Shown piece after piece: positions 9,086 to 17,197 of a stretch of 64,000 bases of DNA. A model generated the notes under the pieces. The model was not told where the DNA came from and did not search any database. It saw only the letters and a list, made by a program, of their open reading frames with translations. The stretch's first letter is position 1; every line of letters starts with the position of its first letter. The position numbers and the translations under genes are program-made. The stretch comes from Rhizobacter sp. Root1238 (GTDB lineage Bacteria > Pseudomonadota > Gammaproteobacteria > Burkholderiales > Burkholderiaceae_C): the NCBI RefSeq assembly GCF_001425825.1, contig NZ_LMDM01000023.1, positions 428,213 to 492,212 on the forward strand. Direction: 5' to 3'.

Positions 9086-9952
9086 TCAGACGACGCTGCG
9101 GTGCCGCGCGATGCAGGTGTCCAGCACCTCGCCGCCCGGCCGCTTCCACCAGTCCTCGCTGGAGAAGATCTCGACCTCGCTGTAGCCCGCGTAGCCGGCG
9201 GCTTCGACCCAGCCGCGGATGCGCGGGATGTCGATCACGCCGTCGCCCATCATCGCGCGGTCGTTCAGCAGGTCGCGTGTCGGCAACCGCCAGTCGCAGA
9301 CGTGGAAGGCCATCAGCCGCTCGCGGCCGGCGCGTTCGACCTGCGATTGCAGCTTCGGGTCCCACCACACGTGGTAGACGTCGAGCGCCACCCCCAGCGC
9401 GCCGCTGCGGTCGGGGTCGAGCGCATCGCACAGGTCCAGCGCCTGCTCCATCGTGTTGACGCAGGCGCGGTCGGCCGCGTACATCGGGTGCAGCGGTTCG
9501 ATCGCCAGCGGCATGCCGGCACGGCGTGAATGCTCGAGCGTCGCGGCGATGCCGTCGTGCACCTCGGCCCGCGCGGCGCCGAGGTCCTTGTGCGCGGCCC
9601 GGCCCGCCAGCGCGCCCGGCAGCCCGCCGACCACCAGCACCAGGCAGCGGGCGTTCAGCGCCACGGCCTCGTCGATGGCACGCCGGTTGTCGTCCAGCGC
9701 GCGCTGCCGCCCCGGCGCGTCCTCCGCCGGGAACATGCCGCCGCGGCAGTACCCGGACAACTCGATGCCGGTGTCCCGCACCAGGCCCGCGACCTTGTCG
9801 AGCCCCGCCGCGGCCACCTGGTCGCGCCATGGCGAGATCGCGCGGATGCCCCGGGTCGCACACTCCAGCACGATGCGGTCGAGCGGCCACTGCGCCCGCA
9901 CCGTCGCGGTGTTGATCGACAGCCAGCGGTGGTCGGCGCTGAAGTCCCTCAT
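9086..9952 (-). CDS. Sugar phosphate isomerase/epimerase (xylose-isomerase-like TIM barrel), 288 aa
   Basis: AP-endonuclease-2-type TIM barrel. Metal-binding positions are visible in order: a Glu in LAIEPLHPMY, a Cys/His-rich VCDWRLP segment, an Asp/His pair in ALDVYHVWWDP, and a terminal EVEIFSSEDWW. The family covers sugar isomerases, epimerases, inosose dehydratases and some 3-keto-glycoside lyases. It is the last gene of the leftward operon with the DUF993 protein and the Gfo/Idh/MocA dehydrogenase, so it most likely acts on the dehydrogenase product. The substrate is unknown. Confidence 0.88.
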   Translation of the reverse strand: MRDFSADHRWLSINTATVRAQWPLDRIVLECATRGIRAISPWRDQVAAAGLDKVAGLVRDTGIELSGYCRGGMFPAEDAPGRQRALDDNRRAIDEAVALNARCLVLVVGGLPGALAGRAAHKDLGAARAEVHDGIAATLEHSRRAGMPLAIEPLHPMYAADRACVNTMEQALDLCDALDPDRSGALGVALDVYHVWWDPKLQSQVERAGRERLMAFHVCDWRLPTRDLLNDRAMMGDGVIDIPRIRGWVEAAGYAGYSEVEIFSSEDWWKRPGGEVLDTCIARHRSVV

Positions 9953-9964
9953 GCGGTGTTCACC

Positions 9965-11164
9965 TCAGGCATCCACGCCATGCAGGCCCAGCAGATACCG
10001 CATGCGCCGCGCCGCCAGCTCCGGCTGCTCGACCAGCCCGGCCGCGTCCGCCAGCCGCAGCAGCTCCGCCAGGTGCGGCAGCGAACGCGTGCTCTGCTGC
10101 CCGCCGACCATCGCGAAATGATCCTGGTGCCCGTTGATCCACGCCATGAAGACGACGCCGGTCTTGTAGAAGCGGGTCGGCGCCTTGAAGATGTGGCGCG
10201 ACAGCGGCACCGTCGGCGCGAGGATCGCGTGGAAGCGACTGCGGTCGTGCGCGGCCAGCGCGGCCAGCGCCGCGCTCGCGGCCGGCGCGATCGCGTCGAA
10301 GATGCCGAGCAGCGCATCGCTCTGCCGCTGCGTCGGCGCGCTGCCGACACCGTCGCCGGCGATCAGCTCCGCATAGTTGAAGTCGTCGCCGGTGTACATG
10401 CGCACGCCGGGCGGCAGGCGGCGCCGCATCGCGATCTCGCGGTCCTTGTCGAGCAGCGAGATCTTGATGCCGTCGACCTGGGCCGGGTTGGCCTCGATCA
10501 CCGCGAGCGCGGTGTCCATCGCGCGGTCGACGTCGGCGCTGCCCCAGTAGCCGGCCAGCGCCGGATCGAACATGTCGCCCAGCCAGTGCAGGATCACCGG
10601 CTCGCGCGCCTGGCGCAGCAGCCGGCCGTAGACCTGCAGGTAGTCGTCCGGGCCGCGCGCGACGCGGGCCAGCGCGCGGCTGGCCATCAGGATCAGCCGG
10701 CCTCCGAGCTTCTCGATCGCGGCCATCTGCTCCTCGTAGGCGCGGACCACGTCGTCGACGCCGCGCGCCGCGTCGGGCGCGAGCTGGTCGGTGCCGCAGC
10801 CGCTCGCGACGCGCGCGCCCGGCACGTCGCGCGCTGCATCGAGCGAGCGCGCGATCAGTTCCAGCGAGGTCGGCCAATCGAGCCCCATGCCGCGCTGCGC
10901 GGTGTCCATCGCCTCGGCCACGCCCAGCCCCATGCGCCACAGCCGCTGGCGGTACGCGATGGTGCGGTCCCAGTCGATCGCGCACTGCAGCCACGGGTCG
11001 ACCGGCGCGAGCGCATCGGCCACCACATGCGCCGCCGAGTACGCGATGCGGTTGAAGGCCGGTTGCTCCGGCGCGCGCCACGGCTCGCGCGCCGACAGCG
11101 TGTAACGCGCGAGGCCGCCGTCGGGCTGCGGCAGCTGCAGGGTCAAGTTCGGGGTCAGGCTCAT
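9965..11164 (-). CDS. DUF993 dihydrodipicolinate-synthase-family protein, 399 aa
   Basis: Begins MSLTPNLTLQLP. The whole length matches my memory of the DUF993 branch of class I (Schiff-base) aldolases: FNRIAYSAAHVVADAL at about 39-54, GLDWPTSLELIARSLD, a lysine in VDGIKISLLDK that could form the Schiff base, and YTGDDFNYAELIAGDG. DHDPS-family enzymes cleave or form pyruvate-type keto acids. The ATG at 11164 lies 18 bp after the dehydrogenase gene on the same strand. No member of this branch with a proven reaction is known to me. Confidence 0.85.
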   Translation of the reverse strand: MSLTPNLTLQLPQPDGGLARYTLSAREPWRAPEQPAFNRIAYSAAHVVADALAPVDPWLQCAIDWDRTIAYRQRLWRMGLGVAEAMDTAQRGMGLDWPTSLELIARSLDAARDVPGARVASGCGTDQLAPDAARGVDDVVRAYEEQMAAIEKLGGRLILMASRALARVARGPDDYLQVYGRLLRQAREPVILHWLGDMFDPALAGYWGSADVDRAMDTALAVIEANPAQVDGIKISLLDKDREIAMRRRLPPGVRMYTGDDFNYAELIAGDGVGSAPTQRQSDALLGIFDAIAPAASAALAALAAHDRSRFHAILAPTVPLSRHIFKAPTRFYKTGVVFMAWINGHQDHFAMVGGQQSTRSLPHLAELLRLADAAGLVEQPELAARRMRYLLGLHGVDA

Positions 11165-11181
11165 TGCGTTGCCTTTTGTCG

Positions 11182-12333
11182 TCAGAGCGCCAGCGCCGGC
11201 ACGTCGACCCAGCGCCGCTCCTTCCAGCTTTTCAGCGCCGCCTCCACCAGCTGCACACCCTTGGCCCCTTCGGGCAGCGTGAAGCGGTACGGCGCGTCCT
11301 CGGCCACGTGGCGCAGGAACTGCTCCCACTGCAGCTTGAAGCCGTTGTCGTACGGCTGGGTGTCGGGCACCTCCTGCCATTGATCGAGGAACGGCATGGT
11401 CTGGCGGGTGTCCGGGTTCCACACCGGGCGCGGCGTGTTGACGCGCGCCTGGCTGCGGCAATCGGTCAGCCCGGCCACCGCCGACCCGTGCGTGCCGTCG
11501 ACGTGGAAGGTCACCAGGTCGTCGCGCCGCACCCGCGTCACCCACGAGCTGTTGACCTGCGCGATCACGCCGCCGGCCAGCTGGAAGGTCGCGTAGACGG
11601 CGTCGTCGGCCGTCGCGCGGTAGGGCTGGCCGGCTTCGTCGAAGCGCTCGGGGATGTGCGTGGTGCCGAGGCACGACACCGACTGCACCTCGCCGAACAG
11701 GTTGTCCAGCACGTAGCGCCAGTGGCAGACCATGTCGAGGATGATGCCGCCGCCGTCTTCCTGCCGGTAGTTCCACGACGGCCGCTGGATCGGCTGCAGG
11801 TCGCCTTCGAACACCCAGTAGCCGAACTCGATGCGCACCGACAGGATGCGGCCGAAGAAGCCGGCGCGCTTCAGCATCTCGAGCTTGCGCAGCCCGGGCA
11901 GGAACAGCTTGTCCTGCACGGCGCCGTGCTTCACGCCGGCCGCTTGCGCGAGCCGGCACACCTCCAGCGCCTCGGACAGGTTGGTCGCGATCGGCTTCTC
12001 GCAGTAGACGTGCTTGCCGGCGCGGATCGCCTGCGCCAGCAGCGTCGGGCGCATCTGCGTCGTGCCGGCGTCGAAGAACACCGTGTCGTTGCGGTCGGCC
12101 ATCGCGCCGTCGAGGTTGGTGCCCCAGCGCGCGATGCCGTGCGCCTTCGCGAGCGCCTCGATCTTGCCGGCATCGCGGCCGATCAGCACCGGGTCCGGCA
12201 TCAGCCGGTCGCCGTTGGCAAGCGCCACGCCGCCCTGCTGGCGGATCGCGACGATGGAGCGGATCAGGTGCTGGTTCATGCCCATGCGGCCGGTGACGCC
12301 GTGCATGATCAGACCGAGTCGTTGGGTGGCCAT
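11182..12333 (-). CDS. Gfo/Idh/MocA-family NAD(P)-dependent dehydrogenase, 383 aa
   Basis: The N-terminal Rossmann start MATQRLGLIMHGVTGRMG carries the glycine-rich motif. The EKP motif of the family (HVYCEKPIATN) lies at about 109-119, its lysine being catalytic. The C-terminal alpha/beta domain contains GGGIILDMVCHWRYVLD, with the His expected in the active site. The family oxidises sugars and cyclitols, often at C3. Its place between an enolase-superfamily enzyme and a DUF993/TIM-barrel pair suggests it oxidises the imported compound. Confidence 0.92.
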   Translation of the reverse strand: MATQRLGLIMHGVTGRMGMNQHLIRSIVAIRQQGGVALANGDRLMPDPVLIGRDAGKIEALAKAHGIARWGTNLDGAMADRNDTVFFDAGTTQMRPTLLAQAIRAGKHVYCEKPIATNLSEALEVCRLAQAAGVKHGAVQDKLFLPGLRKLEMLKRAGFFGRILSVRIEFGYWVFEGDLQPIQRPSWNYRQEDGGGIILDMVCHWRYVLDNLFGEVQSVSCLGTTHIPERFDEAGQPYRATADDAVYATFQLAGGVIAQVNSSWVTRVRRDDLVTFHVDGTHGSAVAGLTDCRSQARVNTPRPVWNPDTRQTMPFLDQWQEVPDTQPYDNGFKLQWEQFLRHVAEDAPYRFTLPEGAKGVQLVEAALKSWKERRWVDVPALAL

Positions 12334-12348
12334 GGAAATCCTTGCGGG

Positions 12349-13773
12349 TCAGACGAGTGAAGTGGCTTGCGACAGCGGCTGCATCGCCGACCCGTCCGGC
12401 GTGGCGGTGTGCGCGTAGCCGGGCGCGGCGAGCGAATGGAGGTCGATGCGGCCGCCGGCGATGCGCAGGCGGCCGTCGGCGTCGTACAGGTCGGGATGGG
12501 CCCGCACGAAGGCCTGGCGTTCGACGTCGGGTGCGGCCCCGAAGCCATCGGCATAGTGGTGGCCATTGCGCTCGGCATGCGACAGGCCGAGCAGCGCGGC
12601 CAGCGCCAGGTCCTGCTGCACCGCGAGGCCGGCCTGGCAGGTCAGGTCCTCGGCCGACATGAACCATGCGGGCTCCTGGCCGTCGCGCTGTGCCGCCTGG
12701 TTCCAGCGCTCGCAGCGCGCGCGGTTGACCAGCGACTTGTAGAAGCCCTTGCAGCCCTTGCTCGACACGCCGTGCCAGCCGGCGTCGCGGCCGCGCACGA
12801 AGGCATCGAGCGTGCCGTCGGCCTCGTCCATCAACAAGGGACAGGGCAGTGAGGGCAATGGGCCGTCGAACGAGCGGTCGCGCGGCAGCGGTTGTTCGAG
12901 GTACAGCAGCGCATCCGGCCGCGCGGCGTAGGCCGGCAGCGACGCGAGCCGCGCGAACAGGTCGGACAGCGCCGCGCCATCGCCGTACTGCTCGTTGCCG
13001 TCCAGCGTGTAGCGGTGGCCGGGCGCGTCGCGGTCGAGCACCGACAGCACCTCGGCCAGGCGTTGCACATCGGCCTGCGGATCGCCGCCGAGCTTGATCT
13101 TGAAGACGCGGTGTCCGTGGCGCGCGATCACCGCCGGCAGGCTCACCGGCAGCGCGCCGGCGTCGTCGGGCACGGGCTGCAGTGCATCGAGCAGGCCGAC
13201 GGTGTGGCGGGCTTCGATGTGTTGCCGCGGCACCAGCGTCGGCAGCCAGCCGTTCCAGTCGAAGCCGCGCAGGTCGGGCAGCAGCGGACTCGGCTGCAGG
13301 CCGATTGCGTTGCGCGCGACCGCATCGAACATCGACAGGCCGAGCGCACGGCACAGCGCGTCGATCACCGCGCGATCGACCACCGCCGGGCCGAAGGCGC
13401 TCGCCAGCTCGGTCGCGCCGGCGCGGCGGCCGGCCTCCGCCAGCGCGGTCGCATGGCGCTGGAACAGCTCGAACGCGCTGGCCGACGCATCGCCGGCATA
13501 GGCCTGCACCGTGCGCTCGACCGCGGCGGCGAGCTGGCCGACGTTGTCGGCATGCGTCAGGCCAGGGCGCTTGTCGAACCACTTCGGCACCATCAGCTCG
13601 GCTGCATGGCCTTGCCAGCTGCCGCGGCCGGCCACCTCGACGGTGGCGCGCACGAACAGCTGCGGGCAGCGTGCCAGCGTGACCGCGCCGAAGCGGAACG
13701 GCAGGCGCAGCGACACCGGCCGCACGCCGCAGTCGACCGCCCGCACGACCAGCAGGATGCCTTCGCTTCTCAC
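12349..13773 (-). CDS. Enolase-superfamily (mandelate racemase/muconate cycloisomerase-like) enzyme, 474 aa
   Basis: The C-terminal barrel carries superfamily landmarks: KIKLGGD (the KxK base, about 225), YTLDGNEQYGD (first metal Asp), LYLEQPLPRD (second, Glu), LLMDEADGT (third), and GVSSKGCKG near the other catalytic position. At 474 residues it is longer than typical (about 370-400), with an extended N-terminal capping domain. The start is GTG at 13773, supported by a GGAAAG ribosome-binding site and the 15-bp gap after the ATPase stop. Likely a dehydratase or racemase of an acid sugar, inferred. Confidence 0.82.
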   Translation of the reverse strand: MRSEGILLVVRAVDCGVRPVSLRLPFRFGAVTLARCPQLFVRATVEVAGRGSWQGHAAELMVPKWFDKRPGLTHADNVGQLAAAVERTVQAYAGDASASAFELFQRHATALAEAGRRAGATELASAFGPAVVDRAVIDALCRALGLSMFDAVARNAIGLQPSPLLPDLRGFDWNGWLPTLVPRQHIEARHTVGLLDALQPVPDDAGALPVSLPAVIARHGHRVFKIKLGGDPQADVQRLAEVLSVLDRDAPGHRYTLDGNEQYGDGAALSDLFARLASLPAYAARPDALLYLEQPLPRDRSFDGPLPSLPCPLLMDEADGTLDAFVRGRDAGWHGVSSKGCKGFYKSLVNRARCERWNQAAQRDGQEPAWFMSAEDLTCQAGLAVQQDLALAALLGLSHAERNGHHYADGFGAAPDVERQAFVRAHPDLYDADGRLRIAGGRIDLHSLAAPGYAHTATPDGSAMQPLSQATSLV

Positions 13774-13788
13774 GCGCGCTTTCCGGGT

Positions 13789-14604
13789 TCAATGCGCATC
13801 GAGCGACCCCTGCGCGTAGAAGTGCGCGCGCAGCGTCTTCGCGTACGCGGCGAAGGCCTCGCTGCCCATCACGTCGAGCGAGCGCGGCCGCGGCAGCGCG
13901 ATGTCGTACACCGCGGCGATGGCGCCCGGCCGTTCGGTCATCACGACCACCCGGTCCGACAGGAAGATCGCCTCCGGGATGCTGTGCGTGATCAGCAGCA
14001 CCGTCTTGCCGGACGCGCCCCAGATGCGCTGCAGCTCGAGGTTCATGCGCTCGCGCGTCATCGCGTCGAGCGCGCCGAAGGGCTCGTCCATCAGCAGCAC
14101 CGGCGGGTCGTGCAGCAGCGCGCGCAGGATGGCCACCCGCTGCTGCATGCCGCCCGACAGCTGCCACGGGTACTTGTTCTCGAAGCCGCGCAGCCCGGCC
14201 ATCTCGATCAGCTGCTGCGCGCGCTCGCGGGCCGCCGCCATCGGCAGGCCGCGGATCTCGGCCTGCAGCAGGATGTTGTCGATGACGCGCCGCCACGGCA
14301 GCAGCAGCGCGTTCTGGAACACGATGCCGACATCGGTCTGCGGGCCGTGCACCGCGCGGCCGGACAGCGTCAGTTCACCACCGCTGGCCGGCAGCAGCCC
14401 GGCCACCAGCTTCATCAGCGTGCTCTTGCCGCAGCCCGACGGGCCGACCACCGAGACGAACTCGCCGGCGCGGATCGCGAGGTCGAGCGGGCGCAGCGTC
14501 TCGACGTCGCCATCCTGCGTGCGGTAGGTCTTGCGCAGCCCGCGCACCTCGATCAGCACCGGCGACGTTGCGGCCGACTCGACGGGTTTCAGCACGGCGC
14601 TCAT
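13789..14604 (-). CDS. ABC transporter ATP-binding protein, NitT/TauT (SsuB/TauB) type, 271 aa
   Basis: Walker A GPSGCGKST, signature LSGGMQQR, Walker B VLLMDEPFGALD and the switch His in LLITHSIPEA are all intact. FQNALLLPWRRVIDN is typical of the nitrate/taurine/sulfonate subfamily. The ATG at 14604 is preferred, but an in-frame GTG at 14613, immediately after the binding-protein stop, is possible and adds three residues. It energises the permease at 15639-16421. Confidence 0.93.
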   Translation of the reverse strand: MSAVLKPVESAATSPVLIEVRGLRKTYRTQDGDVETLRPLDLAIRAGEFVSVVGPSGCGKSTLMKLVAGLLPASGGELTLSGRAVHGPQTDVGIVFQNALLLPWRRVIDNILLQAEIRGLPMAAARERAQQLIEMAGLRGFENKYPWQLSGGMQQRVAILRALLHDPPVLLMDEPFGALDAMTRERMNLELQRIWGASGKTVLLITHSIPEAIFLSDRVVVMTERPGAIAAVYDIALPRPRSLDVMGSEAFAAYAKTLRAHFYAQGSLDAH

Positions 14605-14614
14605 CGGCGGCACA

Positions 14615-15610
14615 TCACGGCAGGTGGTCCAGCGAGACGTAGTCTTCCGGCTTGCCGCGGGTGGCCGGGTCCATGCCGCCGTACTGCACCAGCAGGTCCA
14701 GCGATTCGCCGACGTTCTTCATCGACACCCGCAGCGGCCGCAGCGCCCGCGTGTCGTCGGTGTGGTACAGCGCGGTCGTCAGCTTCAGGCCCACCAGCAT
14801 CGTGTCGCGCTGGCCCGACTTCGGGTTGGCCTTCAGCGTTGCGTCGACCGCGGCCTCGGGGTTCTTCTCGGCCTCTTCGAGCGCGCGCGTGGTGGCGCGC
14901 AGGAAGCGCTTCACCAGGTCGGGCTTGGCGGCCAGCGTGTCCTTGTGGGCGACGATGCCGGAGCTGATCAGGTTGACGCCGTAGTCGGCGAAGCGCACCA
15001 GCTGCACCGGCTTCTTCGTCGCGTCCTGCAGCTTGATGTTCTGGTCCATCACATAGCCGAGCAGCAGGTCGGCCTGGCCGTTGATCACCGCGTTCAGCTT
15101 GGTCTGCGCATCGCCCGAGACGGTCTTGAACTGGCCTTCCTGCAGCCCGGTCTTCTTCAGGAACAGCGGCCAGATCTGGCTCATCGAATCGCCCGGCGTC
15201 ATCGCGACGGTCTTGCCGGCGATGTCCTTCGCGGCCTTCACGCCCTTGTCGGCGAAGCCCATCACCGACATCGGGCTCACCTGCAGCGCGACGCCGACCG
15301 CCTTCACCGGCGCACCCTTGGCGGCGGCCTTCATCATCGTCGGCACGTCGACATACCCGAAGGTGGCCGAGCCCGCCGCCACCGCCTGGATCGACACCGC
15401 CGAGCCGCGGCCTTCCTGGATCTCCAGGTCGATGTTCTCGGCCTCGTAGAAGCCTTTCTCCTTGCCGATGAAGAAGGGCGCGTGCTCGCTGTACACGTAC
15501 CAGTTCAGCAGCAGCACGACCTTGTCGCGCGACTGGGCGAAGGCCGGCAGCGCCAGCGTGGCGCCCAGCGCGGAAAGTGCTGCAGCGCGGGCCAGGGTGC
15601 GTCGTCTCAT
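14615..15610 (-). CDS. ABC transporter substrate-binding protein, NMT1/THI5-like, 331 aa
   Basis: Signal peptide MRRRTLARAAALSALGATLALPAFA with cleavage after AFA. The mature part opens DKVVLLLNWYVYSEHAPFFIGKEKGFYE, the hallmark of the NMT1/THI5/SsuA family. The ATG at 15610 is preceded by AAGGAGA 7 bp upstream, so longer in-frame reading is rejected. Members bind pyrimidines, sulfonates or aromatic acids. The ligand cannot be read from sequence, but the attached catabolic genes suggest a carbon source rather than thiamine precursors. Confidence 0.92.
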   Translation of the reverse strand: MRRRTLARAAALSALGATLALPAFAQSRDKVVLLLNWYVYSEHAPFFIGKEKGFYEAENIDLEIQEGRGSAVSIQAVAAGSATFGYVDVPTMMKAAAKGAPVKAVGVALQVSPMSVMGFADKGVKAAKDIAGKTVAMTPGDSMSQIWPLFLKKTGLQEGQFKTVSGDAQTKLNAVINGQADLLLGYVMDQNIKLQDATKKPVQLVRFADYGVNLISSGIVAHKDTLAAKPDLVKRFLRATTRALEEAEKNPEAAVDATLKANPKSGQRDTMLVGLKLTTALYHTDDTRALRPLRVSMKNVGESLDLLVQYGGMDPATRGKPEDYVSLDHLP

Positions 15611-15638
15611 GCGTGTCTCCTTCGTTGTGTGTGTAGCG

Positions 15639-16421
15639 TCAGTGCATCGGCTGCTGCCCGCTGCGCTGCGACGCATGCCACGGCATCAGCCAGCGTTCGA
15701 CCCCTTCGATCGCGAGGAACAGCAGCACGCCGACCAGCGACAGCAGCACCAGCGCGGCGAACATCAGCGGCAGGTCGAAGCTGCCGGTGGCCTTCTGCAG
15801 CACGTAGCCGATGCCGGAGTTCGAGCCGACGAACTCGCCGACCACCGCGCCCACCACCGCCAGCGTCACCGACACCTTCAGGCCGCTGAAGATCGACGGC
15901 AGCGCGGTCGGCAGCCGGAACTTGATGAACACCTTCCACGGGCTCGCGCCCATCGAGCGCGCCAGGTCGATCACGTCGGCCTCGACCGACTTGAAGCCCT
16001 GCACCGTGGCCACCACCACCGGGAAGAAGCCGAGCAGGAAGGCCGCGATCACCTTGGGCACGATGCCGAAGCCGAACCACACGACGAACAGCGGCGCCAC
16101 CGCGACCTTCGGGATCGACTGCGAGAACACCAGCAGCGGGTACACGAAGCTCTCGACCAGCCGCGACGACGCGATCCACATCGCGATCGGCACGCCGAAC
16201 AGCGCCGACAGCGCGAAGCCGGCCAGCGTGGCGGCCAATGTCGGCAGCGTCTCGCGCAGCAGCATCGGCCCTTCGGCGACCAGCTGGTGGGCCACCGACC
16301 ACGGCGTCGGGATCAGGTAGGGCGGGATGCGGAACACCCGCACCGCCAGGTCCCACAGCACCAGCAACGCCAGCAGCAGCCAGGCCGGGCGCAGCGCGGG
16401 AGACAGGAGCCAGCGTTTCAT
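15639..16421 (-). CDS. ABC transporter permease, NitT/TauT type, 260 aa
   Basis: Binding-protein-dependent transport permease with about six helices. The EAA loop reads EADVIDLARSMGASPWKVFIKFRLPTALP, where the conserved Gly of the ATPase docking site is present. The ATG at 16421 is chosen over the in-frame GTG at 16439 because AAGGA lies 7 bp before it. First gene of the leftward transporter-catabolic operon. A palindrome (16435-16450) sits 14 bp before the start. Confidence 0.92.
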   Translation of the reverse strand: MKRWLLSPALRPAWLLLALLVLWDLAVRVFRIPPYLIPTPWSVAHQLVAEGPMLLRETLPTLAATLAGFALSALFGVPIAMWIASSRLVESFVYPLLVFSQSIPKVAVAPLFVVWFGFGIVPKVIAAFLLGFFPVVVATVQGFKSVEADVIDLARSMGASPWKVFIKFRLPTALPSIFSGLKVSVTLAVVGAVVGEFVGSNSGIGYVLQKATGSFDLPLMFAALVLLSLVGVLLFLAIEGVERWLMPWHASQRSGQQPMH

Positions 16422-16434
16422 CGTGCCGTCCTTC

Positions 16435-16450
16435 TTCACCAGTTGGTGAA
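16435..16450. promoter_or_regulatory. Palindrome TTCACC-N4-GGTGAA, candidate TetR operator of the ABC/catabolic operon
   Basis: A perfect 6-bp inverted repeat with spacer AGTT lies in the 45-bp gap between the tetR stop and the permease start. The same half-sites recur at 17129-17144 at the tetR start, with one mismatch. Spacing and sharing by a regulator and its adjacent operon make a TetR operator likely. Confidence 0.7.
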
Positions 16451-16466
16451 TTGTGTGGGCCTGCAG

Positions 16467-17126
16467 TCAGTCCCGCAGGACATAGCCCATCACCACCTCG
16501 GTGATGTGCGACAGGCGCTCCGACAAGGCCTTCGGCGCCATCAGGTCGCGCCCGAAGATGGTCGACAGCGTGTGGTTGTTCGACAGGTAGAAGTACGCGA
16601 GGCCGGCGATCGAGATGTAGAGCTGCACCGCGTCGACGCCGCCGCGGAACACGCCGTCGCGGCGGCCGCGCTCGAGCACCTCGCCGAGCGTCTGCACCAG
16701 CGGCGAGTTCATCTCGAGGATGCGCTTCGACGCCTTCAGGTGGCGGGCGCGGTGCAGGTTCTCGCTGTTCAGCAGCGTCAGGAATTCCGGGTGCGCGAGG
16801 TAGTGTTCCCAGGTGAACGACACCAGCCGGCGCACCGCGTCGGGCGGGCTCAGGCGTTCGAGGTGCAGTTCGCGCTCGGCGTCGCGGATGTCGGCATAGG
16901 TCTGCTCGAGCACCGCGAGGAACAGCTCGTCCTTGCCGCCGAAGTAGTAGTAGATCAGTCGCTTGTTGACGCCGGCGCGCTCGGCGATGCCGTCGATGCG
17001 GGCGCCGCCCAGGCCGCGCTCGGCGAACTCGTGCATCGCGGCGCGCAGGATCTCCTGCTGCGTGCGCTCGGCGTCACGCGTGCGCAGCTCGACGACGTTG
17101 GTGGCAGGCGACGGCATGGCGCCCAT
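16467..17126 (-). CDS. TetR-family transcriptional regulator, RutR/YcdC-like, 219 aa
   Basis: N-terminal helix-turn-helix at about 25-70 (RTQQEILRAAMHEFAERGLG, then ERAGVNKRLIYYYFGGKDELF). The C-terminal region (SFTWEHYLAHPEFLTLLNSEN) resembles the RutR-type ligand domain. The ATG at 17126 sits inside the left arm of a perfect 12-bp inverted repeat, and an alternative ATG lies at 17117. It is upstream of and co-oriented with the ABC/catabolic operon. Matching palindromes at both places suggest it represses both itself and the operon. Confidence 0.9.
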   Translation of the reverse strand: MGAMPSPATNVVELRTRDAERTQQEILRAAMHEFAERGLGGARIDGIAERAGVNKRLIYYYFGGKDELFLAVLEQTYADIRDAERELHLERLSPPDAVRRLVSFTWEHYLAHPEFLTLLNSENLHRARHLKASKRILEMNSPLVQTLGEVLERGRRDGVFRGGVDAVQLYISIAGLAYFYLSNNHTLSTIFGRDLMAPKALSERLSHITEVVMGYVLRD

Positions 17127-17152
17127 AATTCAACGGACGGTGAATTATGGGC
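17121..17152. promoter_or_regulatory. Perfect 12-bp inverted repeat over the tetR start codon
   Basis: GCCCATAATTCA (17121-17132) and TGAATTATGGGC (17141-17152) flank the 8-bp spacer ACGGACGG. The inner part reads TTCAAC-N4-GGTGAA, one base from the palindrome at 16435. The tetR ATG (17124-17126) lies within the left arm, so an occupied site would block transcription and, as RNA, could hide the start codon. Confidence 0.75.
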
Positions 17153-17197
17153 ATCCGGTTGAACCCCTAGATGGTATTGCGAGCCTGGATGGCGGTC

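Noticed and set aside
9965-14296. A single very long open frame through the catabolic operon
   Set aside because: It crosses several genes in a second frame. The true proteins show clear family motifs in their own frames, so this is a GC-rich artefact.
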